From Bombyx mori (taxonomy: Eukaryota; Arthropoda; Insecta; Lepidoptera; Bombycidae), in contig NC_085135.1 of NCBI RefSeq assembly GCF_030269925.1, positions 8,742,753 to 8,806,752 on the forward strand: DNA of 64,000 nucleotides. The letters are read 5' to 3'. The notes beneath the pieces are model-generated. The model worked only from the letters and a program-made list of their open reading frames with translations, did not search any database and had not been told where the DNA came from. A program made the translations under genes and the position numbers. Of the stretch, positions 33,121 to 41,164 are shown piece after piece; the stretch's first letter is position 1, and every line of letters begins with the position of its first letter.

Positions 33121-33819
33121 GTGGTTTTGGCTTCCCCTTTATGTTCCATTCAGGGTCAGAATGTAGTCTTATAAAACAAAGTCATAGTAATTTATTCAAT
33201 GGTAAGCGGTTTCATGAACAGGTCACTCTTTGATCTGAAAGTAACTTAGACCAATCATGATGGCAAGAGCACTTAGGGGATATTCAACTCGCCCTTAATA
33301 GTGCACGTTGTCGAGTAACAGGGTTTACTCCAATAGAATAGACGTTTGCCGTTCAGGGTAGTTCACTTGAAATATCTAAAGTTTCAACAGAGTGATAATC
33401 CCTCTATATTAGATCTTGATTTAGCACGGTCGAAGACCGGCGAAAACATAAAAAAAGGGCACAAACAGAAGCTTGGTTTAGTCGAGGCAAAGCTAAAGTC
33501 AAACTCTTTTCCGCTGGGGATTTTGTTTTCGTAAGTTGACCGAAAATGTAAAGGTCCCTTCAACATTACTGCAGTTTTGGAAAACGATAGGTATAAATTG
33601 AGACATGTAAATAGTTATAATAGAGTGTACAAATTTCCCCATGAAAACTTACGTGAAATACCTCGAGGCCCGTCAGGCCTACTAGAAATTTCTGAAAATT
33701 ATAGTGACGATGACGTGACGGCGTACACAGATGGGTTAATTAATCTTGTTCATGAAACTGATCTTAATGATGACGACTCTATCACTGACAATAGAAGCGA
33801 CATTTTTGTCCGCAAATAG
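33121..33819 (+). pseudogene. Protease and integrase remnants, copy 2
   Basis: The counterpart of 4927-5626 with the same stops, SGSECSLI and the GPF/Y end (LENDRYKLRHV). It is about 98-99% like copy 1 by eye, so these scraps were already broken before the copies separated. Confidence 0.65.
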
Positions 33820-33984
33820 CGATACAGCAAACATAGTCTGTGGGTAGTGATACAATGTCTGTAAGCTCAGGCACCTCAGGTGCAGGTGTTGGAAATGTAG
33901 AAAACGATGGTCGGTCTCGCACTATTTCTGAAGAAATTCCGTATAAATGTTCTGGTTTAAGAAATGTTTTAACAAACGCTACCG

Positions 33985-34205
33985 TACACGCAGATTAAAA
34001 ACAAAAAAAAAAAGAAAAAAAAAAAGAGAATTGTATGTGGCTAGAGAGATGTTAATCCGGACTAGCAAAAAAAAAAAAGAGGAAAAAAAAAAAGAAAGTG
34101 TGAAGTCATTGAAGGGTCTGTCCGGTCCAATGGCTTGGCTATAGGGATTTTCATCCAGATTAGCCACAACAATTAGCTACAGGGATTGCGATTCGGTCTA
34201 GCATT
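33985..34205 (+). repeat. Tandem repeat units with A-rich spacers, copy 2
   Basis: Shortened version of 5790-6180 with about two units. Confidence 0.7.
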
Positions 34206-34505
34206 ATCCGGTCCAGTTCGAAAAACTGAAGGGATAACAATTCCGGTCTAAGTTAAAAGGGACATACTTACATACCTGAAGAGTTTTAAATGAACTGGCC
34301 CAGGTATGTAAGCAGTCTGAAGGTTATTTATAGCCAGTATAGGATTTTCTGAAGAATTATGCGAACCGAACCGTACTAGATTGTTAATATCATAGACCAC
34401 GTTTTAAGTTGCATCCGTTAATGTCAGGATGAACGAACACGTTTGTTGTTCACAGACATACCATAAGAATGCGCGCACGAGGACGAGCGCACGTCAGTAT
34501 GGCCG

Positions 34506-34878
34506 TGACGGCGTTAACGATATTTATGTTATATAGTACGTGCAATAGGAGTGACTCACACAAGCCAGGCGCGCCGGCCGTGTCGTTCCACTCGTAAACA
34601 ACAGCTGCAACAGAAGTGACTCATAAGCCAGCTGCGCCGGCTAGTATAAAAAGGCGGAACGTGCCTTGAAATGAACATTCGTTCGACTGCGTTTGCCCGG
34701 TGCACTTACTATATCGTTGTTACGTTGTGTGATTCAGTGACTGTTGTACGTACTGGTTAAAGTTGGACAAGTGTTAAAGTGAATTGTCAAGTTAACATAT
34801 TGTTGATTAAATCAGAAACCAAACGTGACTTCGTTTTACTTGGTGTTCAACAAGATAATATCTACCCTCAAGCTTACA
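34506..34878 (+). repeat. 3' LTR, copy 2
   Basis: 373 bp; followed by the TATT duplication. Confidence 0.93.
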
Positions 34879-34882
34879 TATT

Positions 34883-35019
34883 CATATTATTACTGCTTTT
34901 GTGTCCACTGCCGAATTCGGCTACCACAACAAAAAAAAAAAAAAAACCTCCTTTAACACTGCAACTGAACCGACTGGGACCTGATGATAAAAACAACCAG
35001 TTAATAAGTTAGCAACATC
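34883..35019 (+). other. Flank and 5' UTR of LINE J-A
   Basis: Contains an A run (34930-34946). From about 34968 (CCGACTGGGACCTGATGAT) it aligns with the J-B leader at 56158, so the LINE leader is at least 50 bases long. Confidence 0.6.
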
Positions 35020-37251
35020 ATGTCTGGGGGGTCACCTCCCCCCAATATCAGCACACCCGGTCCGTCCCGAAAGGGACATCAGGCAATAGCGGGCTCACCC
35101 GCTTTTTGCTCCCTACCTGCTCGCCCGGAACTAGGCACCGGAACGGACGACCGGCCCGGTCCTTCGGGCGCGGCCCGAGGGTCACCGAGGATCGGTCCGG
35201 GGGAAAGTTTCTTTCCCTTACCGGCAGATTGCTCGGGGTCCCTTCGGCCGCGCAAGAAGGCAAGGTCCGAGTCCGACCGGAGCTCTTCCGAGGCAAAAGA
35301 TAAGCGCCCCCGGATAGGACCGTCATCTAAATCCTTAAGCGAGATGGAGGGGGACGAGGCTGAGGACAACGAGGACACAACCTCGTCCGAGGACTCGTCC
35401 TCTTACGACAGCGAATCCTCAGTCTCGTCCCACTCCACCTCTAAGAGTGTGGAAAGAACCTCCCCAAAAAAGAAACCAATTCCTAAACCTAGGAGGAGTC
35501 TAGGGATGGTGGAGGTCCACCCAGTAAAACAGCTGCGTACTCCTCCTCGGTCCCCTTCTCCAGCCATTTCTCCCATTCCGTCGGTTAGACGTAGGGGTGC
35601 CCCCACCTTAAGCAGCACGGTGGGCAATCTAGAATCAACTAGATATATGGACCTTGAGTCTACCGCCTCCCACCCTAAAATTACACCCAATCCCATTCCA
35701 TCTCCAGTACCTTCCACCTCCTATGCTGCAATAGCAGCAACTCAAAAGCCATCGACCACGACTCATAGACCAGAGTTAACCAAGTCCCCTGCTCCAGGAG
35801 GGATCCGTGCTAACGAGGCACCCCGCCGCCACCCACCTATTATGGTGGAAGCGCTCCCGAACTGGTCTCGCCACATGGCAGCCATAAGGGAGCGCTTGGG
35901 GCGGGTCCCGTCTGTGCGACCCTATGGAACAGGGTTTAGATTTCTGCCCGCGTCGGCAGAAGAATACAGGGTGGTTCAAGCCTACCTCGCGGGGGCCTCC
36001 TCCGCGGACAGCGCCGTAAAGTGGTACTGTTATGCGTTAGAGGAGGACATCCCCGCGAGGGTGGCGATTCGAGGCCTGCCCGCTGACACCGACGCGGCAG
36101 AAATCATAAACGCCCTAAAGGAGCTGGGGTTCCCGGCCCGCTACGCCCGGTGCATAAGGGCAAAGAGAGGGAGGCCGGGTTGCGTATTTTTCGTAACCCT
36201 TGACCACCTCTCCAAGGAAGGCCTCGCCCGCTTGTACGCAGTTGAAGAACTGCTGTACCTGCCGGGGGTGGCAATTGAGGGATGGCGACCAAACCGTGGG
36301 CCGGCGCAATGTCATCGCTGCCAGGCCTTTGGTCATGCCTCCACCAATTGCCACCGAGCGGTCCGCTGCGTTCGATGTGCGGGTGATCACATCGTGGCGG
36401 ACTGCCCGAGGCCTCGGGACGGGCCCTTCACCTGCGCCAACTGTGGGAAGGACCATGCCGCCGTTGACAAACGATGTGCGGTCTACCGCAGGAAGGCGCG
36501 GATGTTGGGAGTTACCGTCCCTCCCCCTGTGCCACCGGCACCGCGTGCCCGGGGATCCCAAACTCCCGCAGTACCACCACTACGGCCAGTGCCATCATCG
36601 GCAGCCGTTAATCAAGTCCCAGCCCCGCCGGCTGTCTCAATCAAGGGTAAGGGTAAAGGGAAATCGACCCAAGCCCCAACTCTCTCCATACCAGCTCAAC
36701 GTTCCAACGTAGTGGAAGCGGCTCCATCTGCCTCCACGTTGATGGCACCGGCTAATGACATGAGACCGGCTGCCAGACCCCAACCCGTAACACGAACCAA
36801 CCCCCTAAAAACAAAAAACAAAAATAAAAAGAAAAAACAAAAAACTAAGGAAAAAAAGCGGGCACTAAAACTAGCCGCCAATCCCCCAATAGTACACCAA
36901 GAGAGAACGGCCCCTATGGTGGAAGAGGAACCAATGGAGGTCCTCGAATCCGAGGCTATCCCCACTTCCTCTGCACCGATCAACCAGGGAAAGAACCAAG
37001 TAAGTACCACGCCATTACAGATACCAGAACCGGATAACACTCAGCCCCCACTACCACCCCGCCCGCAGAGAGAGCGGCGCAGCGGCCGACAGGACACGCA
37101 GCCTGCCGGCTTCGCTGCCTGGCTCCTCTCCCTGTGGGAGAAACTGTCCGAGGTGATCTCCGGAGTGATCCGTGAGATCGCCTCGGGAGCCAGTCCCTTC
37201 GGGGCCTTGCTCGCGGGGTTCTACCGGATGATTGCGCAGCTCAATGGCTAG
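35020..37251 (+). CDS. LINE J-A ORF1 (gag-like RNA-binding protein)
   Basis: 743 residues from MSGGSPPP. The N-terminal third is Ser/Pro-rich with an acidic patch (about residues 108-150). A conserved block (about 270-420) precedes three zinc knuckles: CHRCQAFGHASTNC, CVRCAGDHIVADC and CANCGKDHAAVDKRC (about 430-485). A Lys-rich tract follows (about 590-610). The C-terminal 65 residues are almost the same as in J-B, unlike the rest. Such proteins coat LINE RNA and carry it to the nucleus. Confidence 0.9.
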   Translation: MSGGSPPPNISTPGPSRKGHQAIAGSPAFCSLPARPELGTGTDDRPGPSGAARGSPRIGPGESFFPLPADCSGSLRPRKKARSESDRSSSEAKDKRPRIGPSSKSLSEMEGDEAEDNEDTTSSEDSSSYDSESSVSSHSTSKSVERTSPKKKPIPKPRRSLGMVEVHPVKQLRTPPRSPSPAISPIPSVRRRGAPTLSSTVGNLESTRYMDLESTASHPKITPNPIPSPVPSTSYAAIAATQKPSTTTHRPELTKSPAPGGIRANEAPRRHPPIMVEALPNWSRHMAAIRERLGRVPSVRPYGTGFRFLPASAEEYRVVQAYLAGASSADSAVKWYCYALEEDIPARVAIRGLPADTDAAEIINALKELGFPARYARCIRAKRGRPGCVFFVTLDHLSKEGLARLYAVEELLYLPGVAIEGWRPNRGPAQCHRCQAFGHASTNCHRAVRCVRCAGDHIVADCPRPRDGPFTCANCGKDHAAVDKRCAVYRRKARMLGVTVPPPVPPAPRARGSQTPAVPPLRPVPSSAAVNQVPAPPAVSIKGKGKGKSTQAPTLSIPAQRSNVVEAAPSASTLMAPANDMRPAARPQPVTRTNPLKTKNKNKKKKQKTKEKKRALKLAANPPIVHQERTAPMVEEEPMEVLESEAIPTSSAPINQGKNQVSTTPLQIPEPDNTQPPLPPRPQRERRSGRQDTQPAGFAAWLLSLWEKLSEVISGVIREIASGASPFGALLAGFYRMIAQLNG

Positions 37252-39976
37252 CCAGGAGCTGCGCATCATCTACTGGAACCCCGACGGGATAGGGTCCCGG
37301 AGGTCGGAGCTCATCCGACTCGCCCAGGAGTATGACCCGCAGGTTATCCTCCTGGGCGAGACCAAGCTCAAACCTCGACAAGATTTTAGGATGCCCAACT
37401 ACTTCGTGTACCGACGGGACGAACTGACCTCCAACGGGCGCCCGTTCAGGGGCACTGCGGCGCTCGTCAGGAGGGACGTGGTGCACGAGGAGCTTGAGCT
37501 ACTGACCTTCGCCTCTACCAGAACGGTCGGGGTGAGGGTCCACGTACCGGGGGCCGAATTGCGGATTTATGCCGCGTATCGACCCCCGGGTCCTGATTTT
37601 GTCGAGGACGATATTAGACGGGCCTTGAACCATGATCGCCATCCGGCCTTGGTGGTCGGGGACCTCAATGCGAAACATGTCGCTTGGGGCTCCCGAATCA
37701 TCACGCCGCCCGGAAGGCGATTGTACGAGGATGCCGAAAGGGGGGACTACTGCGTGGTCGGCCCCAACGAACCCACACACGTTCCAACGTTGGCCCGGTA
37801 CCAACCGGACGTATTGGACGTGTGTGTTCACAAGGGGCTACAGTGCCCTCTAGCGATAGAGGCGCTGTACGACCTGAGTACCCCTCACCTACCGATCTTG
37901 GTCACGGTGGGTTTGGGGCTCACTCGGGTCGCGACTTCCCCTCTCAGGCCTAGGGTCGACTGGCAGTCCTTTACGGGACTGCTGGCCGACCAATCCTTGT
38001 TTCAAGACCCGTCTACCCCTGATGAGGTCGACACGGCGGCTTCCCGTCTCGTCGACACCATAAGGGGAGCCCTGGACCAAGTGACGACTCTGGTACCCAG
38101 CGGGGGGCCCAGAGCGGAACTCCCGGTGCACCTCAAGACGTTAATTCGTCGGAAGAGGGCACTGAGGAGGCTCTGGGCGACATCTAGGTGTCCCAGGATT
38201 AAGCGCGAGCTCAACCGACTTGAGGGGGAGCTGGCGACTAAGATGCGGACTTACCGGGGTGATTCCTGGGAGGGGGGACTGTTGGATGCGTCCGACGACC
38301 GTACGATGGCCCCCCTTCACCGCATCTGTCGCCGGCTCACCAACAAGCCTTCCCCCACTTGCCCCTTGGAGGACGAGGGGGGAAGACGGTGTTTTACACC
38401 GTTGGCTCGTGCCGAAGTCCTGGCCAACTCGCTGGAGCGGCAGTTCACTCCGAATGTCTCTGCACCCTCGATGGCTGCATTCCATCGCGAGGTGTCAGAG
38501 GGTGTAATCCAATTCCTCAAACCGGAATCGCCGGGAGTCGAGCTGGGAGATGACGACTTAGTCACTCCCAGCGAGGTGCGCCTCCTCATCAAGTTGATGA
38601 AGAGGCGCAAAGCCCCCGGCGAGGACGGTATTCCTCCCCTCGCCCTGCAAAACCTCCCTCCCTCAATCGTGTCAGCAATGACACGATTGTTTAATTCCAT
38701 TCTCCGGGTAGGACACTTCCCTGGAACTTGGAAACTGGGCAAGATCATCGTCTTGCCCAAACCCGGCAAGGACAGGAGAAAGCCCTCCAGTTACCGACCG
38801 ATTACCTTGCTCTCGCACGTGGGCAAGTTGTTCGAGCGGCTGCTCCTGAGGAGAATATCGCCGTATATTCTCCTCAGGCCGGAGCAATTCGGCTTTAGAA
38901 GCGGCCACTCGACGACTCTGCAACTGACCCGTGTCCTGCATCACTTGGCGGACCGGCGAAACTCGGGCCAATACACGGTCGCGGTCCTCCTCGATATCGA
39001 GAAGGCCTTCGACCGTGTGTGGCACGAGGGGCTGGTCCACAAGCTGCGGGACGCGGGCCTACCGCACGCTCACGTGCGACTGCTCGGGTCGTATCTGGAG
39101 GGCAGAACCTTCTTTGTCGCGGTCGAGGGCGCACGGTCTTCCGTGCGTCCCATTACGGCCGGGGTTCCCCAGGGTAGTGTCCTATCACCTATCCTATACG
39201 CCCTCTACACTAATGACATCCCCACCCTGGAGGGTCACCTTCGGGCGTGGGAGGAGGACGTGAAGTTGGCCTTGTTCGCTGACGACTCGGCCTACTTCTC
39301 GTCCTCCCCGTTCCCCTCTGCAGCCATCATGAGGATGCAGAGGCTTTTGGACATACTGCCCCAGTGGCTGGACCGTTGGAGAGTCGCGGTCAATGTGGGA
39401 AAGACCGCGGCCTTACTCTACGGTCCGGTCCGTATCAGAGTCGTCCCAAAGAAACTCAGCCTCCGAGGTGTGAATGTCGAGTTCAGGACCACGGTCCGGT
39501 ATCTCGGATGCGACATCGACCGCTCTTTGAGCATGGTCGCGCACGTCAACCGAGTCATCGGTCAGGCTCGCGCGGCCATGTTCTTGTTGCGGCCGGTGTT
39601 TGCGTCCGGGCTTCCGACCAGGACCAAACTCGCCATTTACAAGACATACGTCCGTTCCCGCCTCACATACGCTGCTGTGGCCTGGTATCACCTGTTGTCG
39701 CCGTCCCAGCGATCTAGGTTGCAGGCCCAGCAGAGTCTTTCCCTCCGCATTATCGTCGGGGCCGGGCAGTACGTCAGAAATGACGTTATTGCCCGGGACC
39801 TAGGTGTGGAGTCGCTCGTGGAGTTTGTGACTAGGCTCGCCCGTAATATGTACGAGCGAGCCGAAAACGGGCCCCATGAGCATCTCCACAACATAGCCCT
39901 GCTGCACGCCAGACCACCGGATGGTACGGCGTTGCCGCGGGAGCTATTGGTACCCCCGACGATCGTTCGGAGATAA
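37244..39976 (+). CDS. LINE J-A ORF2: AP endonuclease and reverse transcriptase
   Basis: I take the ATG at 37244, which lies inside the end of ORF1 (ATGGCTAG), giving 910 residues and an 8-base overlap. This layout suggests coupled translation. The endonuclease shows IYWNPDGIGS at the start, GETKL (about residue 43), GDLNAKHVAWGS (about 139) and a DLSTPHLPI end (about 208). RT shows SYRPITLLSHVGKL (about 517), LDIEKAFDRVW (about 583), AGVPQGSVLSPILY (about 643) and FADDSAYF (about 677). No stop or shift is present. Confidence 0.93.
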   Translation: MASQELRIIYWNPDGIGSRRSELIRLAQEYDPQVILLGETKLKPRQDFRMPNYFVYRRDELTSNGRPFRGTAALVRRDVVHEELELLTFASTRTVGVRVHVPGAELRIYAAYRPPGPDFVEDDIRRALNHDRHPALVVGDLNAKHVAWGSRIITPPGRRLYEDAERGDYCVVGPNEPTHVPTLARYQPDVLDVCVHKGLQCPLAIEALYDLSTPHLPILVTVGLGLTRVATSPLRPRVDWQSFTGLLADQSLFQDPSTPDEVDTAASRLVDTIRGALDQVTTLVPSGGPRAELPVHLKTLIRRKRALRRLWATSRCPRIKRELNRLEGELATKMRTYRGDSWEGGLLDASDDRTMAPLHRICRRLTNKPSPTCPLEDEGGRRCFTPLARAEVLANSLERQFTPNVSAPSMAAFHREVSEGVIQFLKPESPGVELGDDDLVTPSEVRLLIKLMKRRKAPGEDGIPPLALQNLPPSIVSAMTRLFNSILRVGHFPGTWKLGKIIVLPKPGKDRRKPSSYRPITLLSHVGKLFERLLLRRISPYILLRPEQFGFRSGHSTTLQLTRVLHHLADRRNSGQYTVAVLLDIEKAFDRVWHEGLVHKLRDAGLPHAHVRLLGSYLEGRTFFVAVEGARSSVRPITAGVPQGSVLSPILYALYTNDIPTLEGHLRAWEEDVKLALFADDSAYFSSSPFPSAAIMRMQRLLDILPQWLDRWRVAVNVGKTAALLYGPVRIRVVPKKLSLRGVNVEFRTTVRYLGCDIDRSLSMVAHVNRVIGQARAAMFLLRPVFASGLPTRTKLAIYKTYVRSRLTYAAVAWYHLLSPSQRSRLQAQQSLSLRIIVGAGQYVRNDVIARDLGVESLVEFVTRLARNMYERAENGPHEHLHNIALLHARPPDGTALPRELLVPPTIVRR

Positions 39977-40184
39977 AGCTCCTCGCCGGCTGTGAGGCCG
40001 GGGAGGACCTATGAGCGCCCCTCTCGGAGCTGAGTTTCACCAGCCTCTAGTCCCACGCCTCTTGCCCGTTTGGCGGGTCCCCCGTAAGGGGACCGCGGCT
40101 GCACCCCGTAGGTGCAGCCTCATTTCCACGAGGGGCTTTGACCCCACCCCCCACCCCCTTTTGGGAAGGGGTGTTCTTACCCGC

Positions 40185-40243
40185 TACAGTCCTCCCCCCC
40201 ATCAATATTGTATAACGATGGGGAGAGGGGGAGAGGACTGTAG
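40185..40243. repeat. Hairpin in LINE J-A 3' UTR
   Basis: CTACAGTCCT (40185-40194) pairs with AGGACTGTAG (40234-40243), and C-rich and G-rich stretches inside extend the stem. The same is at 61289-61348 in J-B. It could be the structure that the LINE RT recognises; that role is inference. Confidence 0.65.
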
Positions 40244-40263
40244 CGTGGAGTGCGGATTCGCTC

Positions 40264-40321
40264 TCTCCCCCATATTAGGTTAGCTAGGTTATGTTAGGTT
40301 AAGTTAGATTAGGATTAGTTT
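40264..40321 (+). repeat. TTAGG-like tract in LINE J-A 3' UTR
   Basis: Degenerate TTAGG, TTAAG and ATTAGG units close to the insect telomere repeat. The last 15 bases (40307-40321, GATTAGGATTAGTTT) are the left copy of the SART-like LINE's target duplication. Confidence 0.75.
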
Positions 40322-40327
40322 CCCGGT

Positions 40328-40378
40328 CGCAGACGGGACCCACAGCACCCAATCTGCGTGCTGTGGGTCCCGTCTGCG
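40328..40378. repeat. Perfect 21-bp hairpin at the 5' end of the SART-like LINE
   Basis: Arms 40328-40348 and 40358-40378 pair without mismatch around a 9-base loop. It starts six bases after the element's 5' boundary. Confidence 0.9.
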
Positions 40379-40460
40379 GAGGAGATGCTGGACTCCTACC
40401 GGGCGCGTCCGTAGGTGGCGGATAACGGGATCCTCTGGGCGACATTCCCAGAGGTATCGT

Positions 40461-40617
40461 CCGATCTTTTTCGTTGCAAGGATTCTTAGGTTTAGGTCCT
40501 AGGCTTAGGATTAGGTTTAGATGTAGGTTAAGGTCCTAGGTTTAGGATTAGGTTAAGGTTTAGGTTTAGGTTTAGGATTAGGATAGTTTAGTTAGGCTTT
40601 GCAACGAAAGAGATCGG
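40461..40617 (+). repeat. TTAGG-like tract between inverted repeats in the 5' UTR
   Basis: The arms 40461-40479 and 40599-40617 (19 bp, one mismatch) enclose about 119 bases of TTAGG, TTTAGG and TCCTAGG units. The same design is in the minus-strand relative at 20533-20629. Confidence 0.88.
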
Positions 40618-41164
40618 ATGACGCGGACCAAATCAGCACTAGGAGGAGCGGAAGGCCTGCGCCCTCCACACTCTTCACCAAGTGAAGAGTGCTCCTTCTG
40701 GAGAGCGCATTTTCCGATGGCACTGGTTCGCCGGCGTGCCGTGAGCGGTGGCACCCTGTGCCCCGTTGTCGAGGAGTGAGCCGGAGTTGCATTTCTGCGA
40801 CTGCTGGCCGCTGGTTGCCATGTCCCCGGCTTCGGCTACAGGGGAGCGCCCCTCAGATATGAGGGGTACCGGTTCACCGGCGTGGCTCCGTGGTTGCTCG
40901 TATCGAGCGTCGGGCGGTTGTCTACTGAGTTGCCCTGTGCACTCGGTAGACTGCCGGCAACCCGTAATCCCCACTATGTGGGGGACGGTGGCCGCTGCCG
41001 CAAGGCACGGGGCCGCGAGGACGCAAACCTCTATAAAAAATACCCCAATCCCAAGCTCTGATGCCCGGTGAGGGGATGAATGGCTGGAGGGAGTCCAGTC
41101 CCAAGGGCATCACCCGATCCCAGGGGACCTCACCCCTGGTTAAATAATAAAGGAAAAATATGAA

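Larger units (their letters stand above)
31050..34878 (+). mobile_element. Deleted Ty3/gypsy-type LTR retrotransposon, copy 2
   Basis: Two 373-bp LTRs that look identical bound 3.8 kb, flanked by TATT at 31046-31049 and 34879-34882. The internal order is as in copy 1, but the 443-bp intron-like segment is missing (join at 32920/32921), the R1 fragment is about 100 bp longer and the tandem repeats are fewer. The LTRs differ from those of copy 1 at several sites, so the two belong to sub-branches of one family. Confidence 0.92.

Noticed and set aside
37232..37243. Upstream non-ATG start for J-A ORF2
   Set aside because: The codon is TTG; the ATG at 37244 overlapping the ORF1 stop is the sensible eukaryotic start and is kept in J-B.
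40480..40598. TTAGG tract as true chromosomal telomere
   Set aside because: Units are degenerate, the tract is about 120 bases, it lies inside a LINE 5' UTR, and the same layout recurs in a relative at 20533-20629.
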